From the NCBI GenBank assembly GCA_003248935.1, contig QFQF01000015.1, forward strand, positions 1 to 64,000: 64,000 bases of DNA, written 5' to 3'. The notes under the pieces are model-generated. The model worked only from the letters and a program-made list of their open reading frames with translations. It was not told where the DNA came from and did not search any database. The position numbers were made by a program, and so were the translations under genes. Position 1 is the first letter of the stretch. Every line of letters starts with the position of its first letter. The stretch is from Sphingobium sp. (GTDB lineage Bacteria; Pseudomonadota; Alphaproteobacteria; Sphingomonadales; Sphingomonadaceae). Below are positions 23,769-32,670 of the stretch, in pieces.

Positions 23769-23811
23769 TTTGCCGGTGGGGCGGAAAACAATTGCCGGTT
23801 TGGCGGCAATT
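23769..23811. promoter_or_regulatory. Second pair of palindromes, candidate sigma-54 activator sites
   Basis: Site C is TTTGCCG-N6-CGGAAA (23769-23787) and site D is AATTGCCG-N6-CGGCAATT (23790-23811), a perfect 8-base repeat. Centres are 22 bases apart, the same arrangement as at 10962-11002. They lie 110-150 bases before the activator gene and about 150 bases upstream of the fliC promoter. No sigma-54 promoter was found next to them, so autoregulation or repression is possible. The rest of the 23530-23921 gap holds the fliC promoter and an AT-rich stretch (TTAACTATATGATAAG) that might contain a housekeeping promoter. Confidence 0.55.
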
Positions 23812-23921
23812 CCTTCCGCGCGTTAACTATATGATAAGCATGTTCACGCACATTGCCCCTATCGAAAGGGCCGGGGGGATACGGGGGTATCAAACCGGCA
23901 TCGAACTGGGGACTGACGTTC

Positions 23922-25193
23922 ATGCCACGACTGGACATGAGCACGGGTGCGTGCGGCCTTATTCCGGGCCTGATGCACTGGCTCGACAACGCGCTGCTGG
24001 AGGTTGGCAGTGTCGATGCGACTGCGCCGCGTGAGCGGGGCGACATCCGCATCCTGTTGGCCGGCGAGATCGCCCATGCCACGCATCGCGACATCCTGAT
24101 CGACTATCGCGAAGGCGCGCCGACTTATCAGCCCGCAGCCAACGGCATGCCCGCCCGCATTGCCTTCGGTCTTGACGACGCCGCGCTCGGCATGGCGCTG
24201 GTGACGGAGCTTGCGCGTCCCGCCGGCATGCCCGCCGTCGGCGACGAAGGCAGCGCCCGCCTGATGCGCCTTGCGGCCCGGATCGCCCAGAGCGATGCCA
24301 CCGTCCTGGTCCAGGGTGACACCGGCACCGGCAAGGAGGGCATGGCCCGTTTCCTGCACAGCCGCAGCCCGCGTGCCGACAAGGATTTCATCGCCGTCAA
24401 TTGCGCGGCCCTTCCCGAAACCATGATGGAAGCGATGCTGTTCGGCCATCGCAAGGGCAGCTTCACCGGCGCGTCCGCCGCTTCGGACGGTCTGTTCCTG
24501 GCGGCCGACGGCGGCACGCTGTTCCTCGACGAGATCGCCGAACTGCCGCTCTCGCTACAGGCGAAACTGCTGCGCGCGCTGCAGGAAGGGGAAATCCTTC
24601 CGGTCGGCGCCACCCATCCGGTGCCGGTCAACGTCCGCGTCATCGCGGCGTGCAACCGCGACCTTGCCGCCGAGTGCGAGGCCGGCCGGTTCCGGTCCGA
24701 CCTGTACTGGCGCCTCAACGTCATGCCGCTGGAGCTGCGTCCGCTGGTCGAGCGCCGCCGCGACGTGACCGCGATCGCCGCCGCCATGCTGCTGCGCCAC
24801 CATCAGCGCGCGACAGCCGATGAGATATTCCCCTGGCCGACGGCCGAGGCGATGGACGTGCTGGTCGCTCACAGCTGGCCGGGCAACGCCCGCGAACTGG
24901 GCAATGTGCTCCAGCGCGCCATCGTCCTGCGCGAAGGGGCGCGGATCGAGGCGGTGGACCTCAACATCACCCGCAGCGCGATCGCGCCCGTTGCGTCGGA
25001 CGCTGCGCCGCTGGCGATGTCGCGCGGCACCGTGCGCCTTGCCGACGTCGCGCGCATGTCGAAGCTCGACGCCATCCGCCACGCTCTGCGCGAGACCGAT
25101 GGCCATCGCGCCATGGCCGCCCGCAAGCTGGGCATTTCCGAACGGACGCTGCGCTACCGGCTTGCCGAGATGCGCGAGCTGGCCGCCGCCTGA
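23922..25193 (+). CDS. Sigma-54-dependent flagellar activator (FlbD/FleQ-like)
   Basis: This is probably the master activator of the sigma-54 flagellar promoters. The 423-residue product has an AAA+ domain with Walker A GDTGTGKE, the sigma-54 contact loop as GSFTGA (usual form GAFTGA), Walker B TLFLDEIAELP and the R-finger region. It ends in a Fis-type helix-turn-helix (GHRAMAARKLGISERTLRYRLAEM). The first 120 residues show no recognisable receiver domain, so control is unlikely to be by phosphotransfer. ATG 23922 is used; 23937 is also possible. fliE starts 21 bases after its stop, so it may be co-transcribed with the fli operon. Confidence 0.88.
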   Translation: MPRLDMSTGACGLIPGLMHWLDNALLEVGSVDATAPRERGDIRILLAGEIAHATHRDILIDYREGAPTYQPAANGMPARIAFGLDDAALGMALVTELARPAGMPAVGDEGSARLMRLAARIAQSDATVLVQGDTGTGKEGMARFLHSRSPRADKDFIAVNCAALPETMMEAMLFGHRKGSFTGASAASDGLFLAADGGTLFLDEIAELPLSLQAKLLRALQEGEILPVGATHPVPVNVRVIAACNRDLAAECEAGRFRSDLYWRLNVMPLELRPLVERRRDVTAIAAAMLLRHHQRATADEIFPWPTAEAMDVLVAHSWPGNARELGNVLQRAIVLREGARIEAVDLNITRSAIAPVASDAAPLAMSRGTVRLADVARMSKLDAIRHALRETDGHRAMAARKLGISERTLRYRLAEMRELAAA

Positions 25194-25214
25194 TCACGAA
25201 TGGGGGGCTGAACG

Positions 25215-25583
25215 ATGAGCGGGATCTCGACCGACAGCATCATGGCGATCCGCAGCGCCATCCTGCAGAAGAACGCTGCCCTGCGCGACGTCGCCCAGAC
25301 CGGTGCGTCGGGCGGGGTCACGGGCGCGGGCGATGCGGGCGGCAGTGCCAATGCGGTCAAGCCGGGTGACTTTACCTCCGCCCTCAAGTCCGCCCTCAAC
25401 CAGGTCAACGACCTTCAGTCCAGCGCCAACGACGCCGCCACCGCCTTCGAGCGCGGCGAGACCACCGACATCGCGTCGGTGATGCTCGCCAAGCAGCAGG
25501 CGTCGATCGGTTTCGAGGCGACGCTGCAGGTCCGAAACAAACTCCTGTCCGCCTACAAGGACATCATGAGCATGCCGGTATAA
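25215..25583 (+). CDS. fliE: Flagellar hook-basal body protein FliE
   Basis: FliE links the MS ring to the rod. The 122-residue product ends with the conserved ERGETTDIASVMLAKQQASIGFEATLQVRNKLLSAYKDIMSMPV block. The N-terminal third is Gly/Ala-rich and variable. It heads the fliE-flhB series, directly before fliF. Confidence 0.94.
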   Translation: MSGISTDSIMAIRSAILQKNAALRDVAQTGASGGVTGAGDAGGSANAVKPGDFTSALKSALNQVNDLQSSANDAATAFERGETTDIASVMLAKQQASIGFEATLQVRNKLLSAYKDIMSMPV

Positions 25584-25586
25584 TCC

Positions 25587-27347
25587 ATGAGCGACGCTAA
25601 CCTCACGATCGACGGCGGCGCACCCGCCACGGGCGGACTGCCCAGCCTCGTCACCGCGCGCGGCGGCGTCGACGCGTTCCGGGAACGGATCACCGGCTTC
25701 ATGCGCCAGCCGGCTGTGTCGCGCAGCCTGCCGATGCTCGGCCTGCTGGGTGTGGTCGCGGCCGCCGGGCTCGCCTGGATGGCTCTGCGCGAACCGCCGC
25801 AGCGCGATCTGTTCCGGGGTCTGCCTGAATCCGATCAGGCTGCCGTGGCCGAAGTGCTGGACAAGAACGCGATCGGCTACAACTTCTCGTCCGCCGGCGC
25901 GATCACCGTGTCGGAGGACGATTATTTCAAGGCGAAGATGATGCTCGCCAGCCAGGGCCTGCCCAAGAGCGCCCCCGACGGCAACAGCATGATCGACAGC
26001 CTGCCGATGGGCGCCAGCCGCGCGGTCGAGGGCGAAAAGCTCCGCTCCGCCCGCGAGATGGACCTTGCCCGCACGATCGAGGCGATCGACTCCGTCGAAA
26101 GCGCCCGCGTTCACCTCGCGGTCGAGCCGCCCAGCATCTTCCTGCGCGACCGGGCCAAGCCCTCCGCGTCGGTCATGTTGCGCCTCGCGTCCGGCCGGTC
26201 GCTGTCCGATGCGCAGGTGCAGGCGATCGTCCACCTCGTCGCCTCGTCGATCCCCGAGCTGACGCCGGAGCAGGTGTCGGTCGTCGACCAGAACGGCCAG
26301 CTGCTGTCCGACAATGCCGGAGACGCGGCATCCGATCGCCAGATCCAGGTGCAGTCGCGGATCGAGGAACGCTATCGCCAGGCGGTAATTGCGCTGCTGA
26401 CCCCGATCCTGGGCGCCGGCAAGTTTTCCACCGAGGTGCACGCCGAACTGAACTTCGCCGAGCGCCAGTCGACCCGCGAGACCTACCCGCAGGACGAATC
26501 GCGTCTGCGTGCCGAACAGGGCAGCTGGGTTGCCGATCCCAACGCGCCGAAGGGCGAGCCCGGCGGCATCCCCGGCGCGCTGTCCAATCAGGCGCCGGTG
26601 CCGCCGATCGCACAGGGACAGAACCCGAACCCGCAGGCGGCCCCCGGTACGCCGGGCGCACCCGGCGCCGCGAACCCGGCGGCTTCGGCCACGGCAGCCG
26701 CCGCCGGCAGCACGGCTGCGGACCCCGCGAAGACGCAGGAAAGCTACAACCGCACCTATGACCTTGGCCGCGAGGTTTCGGTCACCCGTGACGCAGTGGG
26801 CACGGTCCGCCGCCTGTCGGTCGCCGTCGCGCTCGACACCGGACCGGACGGCAAGCCCCGGTCGAAGGAAGAGGTCGCGGCACTCGAGGCGCTGGTGAAG
26901 GGCGCGGTCGGCTTCGACCAGACCCGTGGCGACACGGTCGCGCTGTCTGCCCGCAGCTTCGTGACGCAGCCGGAAGACAGCACGCCCTGGTATCAGGCGA
27001 GCTGGGTATCGCTGCTGGCCCGCAACCTTTCGGCCCTTGCCGTGGTCCTCGTCCTCATCTTCGGCATCGGCCGTCCGCTGCTCAAGCGCCGCGCCGCCGC
27101 GAAGGAGGAGGCCGAGGCCGAAGCGGTCGTGCAGCACCAGAAGATCGGTCGCGAAATTTCCGAAGAAATCACGCGCAATGCGAGCGCCGACCCGGCCCGG
27201 CCGGTGACGCTCGACATGATCTCGGCGACGCCGGACTATGCCCAGCGCGCCAGCCTCATCAAGAATTTCGTCAAGCAGGATCCCGACAGGGCCGCCCTCG
27301 TCGTCCGCGACCTCCTGAAGGAAGGGAAGGCGAAGGAAAATGCCTGA
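25587..27347 (+). CDS. fliF: Flagellar MS-ring protein FliF
   Basis: The 586-residue product forms the MS ring in the inner membrane. It has membrane segments at about residues 49-67 and 475-495. Between them are the ring-building motifs (DYFKAKMMLASQGLPKSAPDGNSMIDS, SVESARVHLAVEPPSIFLRD and ASVMLRLASGRSLS) and a Pro/Ala-rich linker near residues 330-380. The cytoplasmic C-terminus that binds FliG includes LIKNFVKQDPDRAALVVRDLL. Start is three bases after fliE; the end overlaps fliG by eight bases. Confidence 0.97.
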   Translation: MSDANLTIDGGAPATGGLPSLVTARGGVDAFRERITGFMRQPAVSRSLPMLGLLGVVAAAGLAWMALREPPQRDLFRGLPESDQAAVAEVLDKNAIGYNFSSAGAITVSEDDYFKAKMMLASQGLPKSAPDGNSMIDSLPMGASRAVEGEKLRSAREMDLARTIEAIDSVESARVHLAVEPPSIFLRDRAKPSASVMLRLASGRSLSDAQVQAIVHLVASSIPELTPEQVSVVDQNGQLLSDNAGDAASDRQIQVQSRIEERYRQAVIALLTPILGAGKFSTEVHAELNFAERQSTRETYPQDESRLRAEQGSWVADPNAPKGEPGGIPGALSNQAPVPPIAQGQNPNPQAAPGTPGAPGAANPAASATAAAAGSTAADPAKTQESYNRTYDLGREVSVTRDAVGTVRRLSVAVALDTGPDGKPRSKEEVAALEALVKGAVGFDQTRGDTVALSARSFVTQPEDSTPWYQASWVSLLARNLSALAVVLVLIFGIGRPLLKRRAAAKEEAEAEAVVQHQKIGREISEEITRNASADPARPVTLDMISATPDYAQRASLIKNFVKQDPDRAALVVRDLLKEGKAKENA

Positions 27348-28359
27348 GGGTGATATCCAGCCCATCGCCGGACTGCACGGCAGCGCCGCCGCCGCCGTCC
27401 TGCTGATGCTGTTCGATGAGGACGAGGCCGCGCAGATCCTCTCGCGGCTGGAGCCGGAAGAGGTGCGTCAGCTCGGCTATGCGATGTACGACGTCGCCGA
27501 TGTCGAGATCGACGAGGTGAACCAGGCGCTCGACAAGTTCGTGAACAAGGCGAAGCGCCGCACCACCATCGGCTATGGCGCCAGCCGCCATATCCGGGGC
27601 GCGATGCACAAGGCGCTGGGCCCGGAGCGGGCCGATAACATGCTGGCGCGGATTACGCCGCCGACCCGGTCGACGACGCTCGAGATGCTGAAGTGGATGG
27701 AGGCGAAGGAGATCGCCGCCCTGATCGAGGCGGAGCATCCGCAGATCATGGCGATCGTGCTTGCCCACCTCGACCCGCCGATCGCCGCCGACGTCCTGCA
27801 ATTGCTGCCGTCCGAGCATCAGGAGGAAGTCGTCTATCGCATCGCGACCCTTGGCCCCGTCAGCAACGAAGCGCTGGAAGATCTGGAGCAGCTGCTCTCG
27901 CGCGGATCGCCCGCCAAGAAGCTGGGCACCGCGTCGCAGCGCGGCGGCACCAGCGAAGCGGCCGCGATCATGAACAACGTCCGCAAGGAAAACGAGCAGC
28001 GGATCATCAAGGCGCTCGCCAAGCGCGATCGCATCGTCGCCCAGACGATCGAGGAGGAGATGTTCGTCTTCGACAACCTCATTGACCTCGACGACAAGAA
28101 TATGGGCACGCTGCTGCGCGCGGTCGAGAACGACGTGCTGGTCGTGGCGCTGAAGGGCGCCAACGAGATGCTGAAGGGCAAGATCTTCAACTCCATGTCC
28201 AGCCGCGCGGCGCAGGCCGTGCAGGACGAGCTGGAGGAGCGCGGGCCGATCCGCCTGGCAGAGGTCATCGAGGCGCAGAAGGCGATCATCGCCACGGCGC
28301 GCCGCATGGCCGACGCAGGCACGCTGATGCTGGGCGGCAAGGGGAACGACTTTGTCTAG
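27340..28359 (+). CDS. fliG: Flagellar motor switch protein FliG
   Basis: FliG is the rotor protein that takes torque from MotA. The 339-residue product has the middle-domain EHPQ motif (IEAEHPQIMAIVLAHLDPP) and the C-terminal torque domain (MFVFDNLIDLDDKNMGTLLRAVENDVLVVALKGA, then FNSMSSRAAQAVQDELEERGP) with the charged residues kept. Normal length. Overlaps fliF and fliH. Confidence 0.97.
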   Translation: MPEGDIQPIAGLHGSAAAAVLLMLFDEDEAAQILSRLEPEEVRQLGYAMYDVADVEIDEVNQALDKFVNKAKRRTTIGYGASRHIRGAMHKALGPERADNMLARITPPTRSTTLEMLKWMEAKEIAALIEAEHPQIMAIVLAHLDPPIAADVLQLLPSEHQEEVVYRIATLGPVSNEALEDLEQLLSRGSPAKKLGTASQRGGTSEAAAIMNNVRKENEQRIIKALAKRDRIVAQTIEEEMFVFDNLIDLDDKNMGTLLRAVENDVLVVALKGANEMLKGKIFNSMSSRAAQAVQDELEERGPIRLAEVIEAQKAIIATARRMADAGTLMLGGKGNDFV

Positions 28360-29011
28360 ATTCTGGTCCGCCGCCGACGCAGGCGATGCGCGCACCGTCG
28401 CGCTCACCGGATATTCCGCAGCGGCGGCATCCGCGACCGGCGGGTTTCGCGCCCTGTTCGCCGACGGCACCGCCGCCGCGTTCCATGCGCAGGGGAGCCG
28501 GGCGACCGAACCCGAGCAGGAGCCCGAGCCCGTCGATCCGATCGATCAGGCCCATGCCGAAGGGTTCGCCATGGGCTTTCAGGAAGGGACGCGCATCGCG
28601 CAGGAGGCCGCAGCCGACGACCACAGCGCGCGCGACCGCATCGCCCAGGCGCTGGAGCAACTCTCCCCCGCGTCGAGCGGCACGCTCGCGACCATGCTGT
28701 CCGCCGCCGTCGTTCGTCTGGTCGAGCAGATCGTCGGACAGGTCGAGGTGGACACCAGCCTGCTGCGCGAGCGGTGCGAGGCGGTTGCCGCCTTCATCGA
28801 CGGCGGCGAGTCTGCAGGTGCGCTCCACGTTCATCCGTCCGACCTTGCCTATATCCAGCATGTCGACATCGCCGTGCCGGTGGTGCCGGACGCGCAGATG
28901 CGGCGCGGTTGCGTGCGGCTCGACACCGCCGAGGGGTGGATCGAGGATGGCCCGGACGTGCGCCTCTCCCGCCTGAAGGCGATGCTCGACGACATGGAGG
29001 GCCGCTCGTGA
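28352..29011 (+). CDS. fliH: Flagellar export apparatus regulator FliH
   Basis: FliH holds the FliI ATPase at the export gate. The 219-residue product has an acidic Pro/Glu segment (EPEQEPEPVDPID), a coiled-coil-like GFAMGFQEGTRIAQEAA region and a C-terminal domain with VRLVEQIVGQVEVD and LHVHPSDLAYIQ. The start codon is TTG at 28352, inside the end of fliG, with AGGGGA just upstream; no ATG or GTG fits. Its last codons overlap the fliI GTG. Confidence 0.85.
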   Translation: MSRFWSAADAGDARTVALTGYSAAAASATGGFRALFADGTAAAFHAQGSRATEPEQEPEPVDPIDQAHAEGFAMGFQEGTRIAQEAAADDHSARDRIAQALEQLSPASSGTLATMLSAAVVRLVEQIVGQVEVDTSLLRERCEAVAAFIDGGESAGALHVHPSDLAYIQHVDIAVPVVPDAQMRRGCVRLDTAEGWIEDGPDVRLSRLKAMLDDMEGRS

Positions 29012-30339
29012 TCCGCGCCGCCCTCAACCAAGCCGAAACGCTGTTCGAGCATATCGGCATCAACAACAACACGCCCCGCCATGTCGGGCGCTTGGTCAGC
29101 CATGATGCCGGGATGATGGAAGTCACCGGTTTCACGCGGCCGATCGGCGCGGGTGCGCGCGTCATCGCCGTCGACGGCAGCACCGCACGCGCGGAGGTCG
29201 TCGGCTTTCGTGGCAACCGGACCCTGCTCGTCCCCCTCGATGCCGATGCGCCGCTGGAAAAGGGCGCGCGGGTCGAGCCGGACAGCGCCGCCAACATGGT
29301 GCAGGTGGGCGAAGGGCTGATCGGCCGCGTCATCGACGCGATGGGCCAGCCGCTCGACCGCAAGGGGCCGATCATCGCCGGAGGCATCTGGCCGCTGAAC
29401 GGCGTCAAGGGCAACGTCCTCGACCGGGGACGCGTGACCCAGCCGTTCGATCTGGGCGTCCGCGCGGTCAATGCGCTCCTCACCGCCGGCTGCGGCCAGC
29501 GTATCGCGATCATCGCCGGTTCGGGCGTCGGCAAATCGGTGTTGATGGGCCAGATGATCGCCGGTGCAGACGCCGACATCATCGTCGCGGGCCTGATCGG
29601 CGAGCGCGGGCGCGAGGTCAGCGACTTTCTGGAGACGAAGCTGTCGGGCGGCGTGATGAACAAGAGCGTCGTCGTCGCCGTGCCCGCCGACCATCCGCCG
29701 GTGCTGCGCCTGCGCGCCGCCGCGCGGGCGACCGCGATCGCCGAATATTTCCGGGCGCGGGGCAAGAAGGTGCTGCTGCTGATCGACAGCCTGACCCGTT
29801 GTGCCCACGCCCAACGCGAGATCGGCCTAGCCCTCGGCGAGCCGCCCGCGATGAAGGGCTACCCGCCGTCGGCCCTGTCGCTGATCCCGCGCCTCGTCGA
29901 GCGGGCCGGTGTCGACGCGCGTTCGGGCGGATCGATCACGGCGCTCTACACGGTGCTGGCCGACGGCGACGACACCGACGACCCCATCGTTGACGCCGCC
30001 CGCGCGATTGTCGACGGGCATTTCGTACTGTCGCGGCATCTGTCGGAACAGGCGATCTTCCCGGCGATCGACATCGGCAAGTCGCTGAGCCGCGTCATGG
30101 CCGATATCGTCGATGACGAGCATCTGGCGACGGCTGCGGCGTACCGGCGCCTCTGGGCGGCCTATGAGGAAAATCGCGACCTCATCCTGATGGGTGCCTA
30201 TCGCCCGGGCAACGACCCTGTGATCGATGAGGCCGTCGCGCGACGGCAGGAGGTTCTCGACTTCCTGCGGCAGGACCAGCGCAGCCGCATCGACATCAAT
30301 TCCAGCATCGCCGCCCTGGTCGCGGAGTTCGGTGCATGA
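29008..30339 (+). CDS. fliI: Flagellum-specific ATPase FliI
   Basis: FliI is the hexameric ATPase that prepares export substrates. The 443-residue product has Walker A GSGVGKS (near residue 173), Walker B LLLIDSLTR, and the T3SS ATPase motifs GLIGERGREVSDF and YPPSALSLIPRLVERAG. The start is GTG at 29008, overlapping the fliH stop, with GGAGG seven bases before it. A longer open frame exists upstream but is out of family. Confidence 0.96.
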   Translation: MIRAALNQAETLFEHIGINNNTPRHVGRLVSHDAGMMEVTGFTRPIGAGARVIAVDGSTARAEVVGFRGNRTLLVPLDADAPLEKGARVEPDSAANMVQVGEGLIGRVIDAMGQPLDRKGPIIAGGIWPLNGVKGNVLDRGRVTQPFDLGVRAVNALLTAGCGQRIAIIAGSGVGKSVLMGQMIAGADADIIVAGLIGERGREVSDFLETKLSGGVMNKSVVVAVPADHPPVLRLRAAARATAIAEYFRARGKKVLLLIDSLTRCAHAQREIGLALGEPPAMKGYPPSALSLIPRLVERAGVDARSGGSITALYTVLADGDDTDDPIVDAARAIVDGHFVLSRHLSEQAIFPAIDIGKSLSRVMADIVDDEHLATAAAYRRLWAAYEENRDLILMGAYRPGNDPVIDEAVARRQEVLDFLRQDQRSRIDINSSIAALVAEFGA

Positions 30340-30761
30340 GCCGCCTGCTCGCCCGTCGCCAGCGCCTGGTGCGGGTGCGCCACGTCCAGCATGCGCTGGC
30401 CGTCGCAGAGACGATGCGCGCGCAGGAGGAGGCGAATGCGATCGCGAACAACGCCGCGCGTCTCAGCCGCGTGCGCTCGGAGCTTTTCCAGAACGAGAAC
30501 GTCACGCTGGGCGGCTCCTTCGCATCCTATCGTGAGCTTGCCGGGCGGCTTGAGCAGGCCGGGCGCCAGCTCGACGGCGCGCTCTACGACGCCCGCCGCC
30601 GCGTGGACGAGAAACAGGGCCTGCGGGTCGAGGCGAACCGCGAGCGCGAGATCGCCGAACGGCTGAAGGATCGGGCGCGCGTCGCCCTTGAGGAACAGAA
30701 CGAGGCGCGACTGGCTGCGCTGCCCCGTTATCGCAGGATCAGGACGAAGGAAGAGGCATGA
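30336..30761 (+). CDS. fliJ: FliJ-like export chaperone/escort
   Basis: The 141-residue, nearly all-helical, Arg/Glu-rich protein overlaps the fliI stop (ATGA), the usual position of fliJ. Two long heptad-containing helices fit the antiparallel coiled coil of FliJ, which inserts into the FliI ring. Sequence identity in this family is low, so position carries much of the call. Confidence 0.8.
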   Translation: MSRLLARRQRLVRVRHVQHALAVAETMRAQEEANAIANNAARLSRVRSELFQNENVTLGGSFASYRELAGRLEQAGRQLDGALYDARRRVDEKQGLRVEANREREIAERLKDRARVALEEQNEARLAALPRYRRIRTKEEA

Positions 30762-32653
30762 CCGTGACCATCCTTTCCACCCCAAAAACCGCCAAGGCAC
30801 CCGCCAAGAGTGGCACATCCGCCCTCCCGCCCGGCACAGCCTCGGACGGCCCGAGCTTTTCAAGCGTGCTTGACCGCACCGTCGCGAAGGCGACGGCGAA
30901 GCGCGCGCCTGCGAATGCCGGGTCCGGCCCGGTCATTCGTCGGGGAGAGGCGAGGAAAACGGAAACGCTGCCGCAAGGCACGGATGGCAAGGCGGATGCA
31001 GCAGCGCCGGGGCAGGAGGCTGCGATCGTGCCTGCGGCCGCGGGCGAGGCGCACGAGCCGACCGACACGGTACCGGTCGCGCAGGCGACCGCCGACATGC
31101 CGATGCCCGAAGCGACTGATCCGGCCATGACCGATCCGCCCGCTTTGCCGGTCGAGACGCCGATCAAGTCCTCGCCGGGCAAAGCCGGGAGTCGGCCGAT
31201 GGTCGGGGCGACGGGGCAGGATGATGCACCGGAAACCGGCCAAGGATCGGACGCCGATGGCGAAACATCGGGTGGTGCATCGCCGGTAGAGGGGCCGGTA
31301 GAGGGGGCAGTTGAAGGTTCCGCGCCCGTAGCGGTTGCGCCGGTGATCATGGCACCGGCAATTCCTGTCGCGACCCAAATGCCGGTTCCGGTTGCGCCGC
31401 TGCCGGTGGCCGCGGATACGATCAGGACGACAACGGCGGTGTCGATGAACGGCGACGGGCGCGCCGCGCGCGCGGTCCCGGCCGAAACGGCCCTGACGCC
31501 CGCACCGACGCCGGGTGGCGAAGCCGTGACCGTGCCGGTCGCTCCCGATGCAGCTGGCGATGTACCGGCGCTGCGTGCTCTCGCAGGTCAGGGGGGCACG
31601 GTGCAGCAGCAAACCGCCGGCAACGCGACCGAAACAGCGCCGCCGCTTGCCATGTCCAGGCCCGACGCAGCGCAGTCCGCCGCGAGGCCACTACCCATGC
31701 CACCCGGCGCGGTGCAGGTTGAGGCCGTTGTGGCCGACGCGGCGCCCGTCACGGCACAGGCCGTCACTTTGCCGATCACCGGGAACGCCAGGGCGCGTAC
31801 CGGCGTCGCATCGGTATCGGCCTTCGCCTCGCGCCTGTCGGCCGTCGACCCGTCCGCTGCGGCATCATCGGCCGCGCGGCCGATGCCGACGCCCGTGGGC
31901 GAAGCCACCGCTCTTCTGGGCATGGTTGCGAACGGGATCGACGATACGCGTCCGCTTTCCGCCGTCGATGCGTCCGCGGCCGCGTTGGCCGCGCCGTTGC
32001 CGGTCGCCATGCGTGGCGACGCCGGTGCGCAACTTGCCGGAGCCCCCGTCGACATTGCCGCCAGCCTTGGCCAGCAGGTGATCGACATGAGTTCCGGCGG
32101 CCAGTGGATCGACGGTCTCGCGAAGGAAATCGCCACGCTGGCGGCGGGCACGGGACAGGGCAGTTTTCGCCTGTCGCCCGAAAATCTTGGTCCGATGCGG
32201 GTCGAGATCCGTGGCGGCGACACCGGATCTGAGGTCCGCCTGATGGTCGAGACGGAAGCGGCCGAAGCTGCGCTCAGCAAGGATAGCGACCGCTTGAAGG
32301 CCGATGCCCGCCTGTCGTCGATCCGCATCAGCGATGTGACGGTCGAGCGGCTGCCGCGCCTTTCGGAAAGCGCGCGGAGCGAGAGCTCGGCCGGGCAGCA
32401 GCAGGGACAGGGCCAGAATCACGGGCATGGATCGACCTCTTCCCAGAGCAACGGGGCGGGCCAGTCCGGCACGCAGGCCGGCCTTGGACAGGGCGGTCAG
32501 ACGTCGGGCCAGAATGCCCAGGGGCAGCAGGCCGGAGGACAGGCGTCTGGTCGTAAAGTTTCCGGCGATGCGGCCGTTCTAAGCAGCGCCGAACCTGTGG
32601 ACCAGGCCGTCGCCGACGGCACCTCAGCGCTTCGGCGGGCGCGTTACGCCTGA
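30758..32653 (+). CDS. fliK: Flagellar hook-length control protein FliK
   Basis: FliK measures the hook and switches export specificity. The 631-residue product is a long, low-complexity Ala/Pro/Val/Thr-rich chain followed by a compact C-terminal Flg_hook domain (GSFRLSPENLGPMRVEIR, about residues 468-486, then VRLMVETEAAEAALSKDSDRLKADAR). The end is Gln/Gly-rich (about residues 545-600). It overlaps the fliJ stop by four bases. The length is notable because the hook protein here is short. Confidence 0.88.
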   Translation: MTVTILSTPKTAKAPAKSGTSALPPGTASDGPSFSSVLDRTVAKATAKRAPANAGSGPVIRRGEARKTETLPQGTDGKADAAAPGQEAAIVPAAAGEAHEPTDTVPVAQATADMPMPEATDPAMTDPPALPVETPIKSSPGKAGSRPMVGATGQDDAPETGQGSDADGETSGGASPVEGPVEGAVEGSAPVAVAPVIMAPAIPVATQMPVPVAPLPVAADTIRTTTAVSMNGDGRAARAVPAETALTPAPTPGGEAVTVPVAPDAAGDVPALRALAGQGGTVQQQTAGNATETAPPLAMSRPDAAQSAARPLPMPPGAVQVEAVVADAAPVTAQAVTLPITGNARARTGVASVSAFASRLSAVDPSAAASSAARPMPTPVGEATALLGMVANGIDDTRPLSAVDASAAALAAPLPVAMRGDAGAQLAGAPVDIAASLGQQVIDMSSGGQWIDGLAKEIATLAAGTGQGSFRLSPENLGPMRVEIRGGDTGSEVRLMVETEAAEAALSKDSDRLKADARLSSIRISDVTVERLPRLSESARSESSAGQQQGQGQNHGHGSTSSQSNGAGQSGTQAGLGQGGQTSGQNAQGQQAGGQASGRKVSGDAAVLSSAEPVDQAVADGTSALRRARYA

Positions 32654-32670
32654 AGCCGGGGAGATTGAAC

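Noticed and set aside
25100..25135. Weak sigma-54-like match (TGGCCG-N5-AAGC) near the end of the activator gene, before fliE
   Set aside because: Only the GG/GC spacing fits. The CAC and TT positions are wrong and the sequence is coding, so chance is the simpler explanation.
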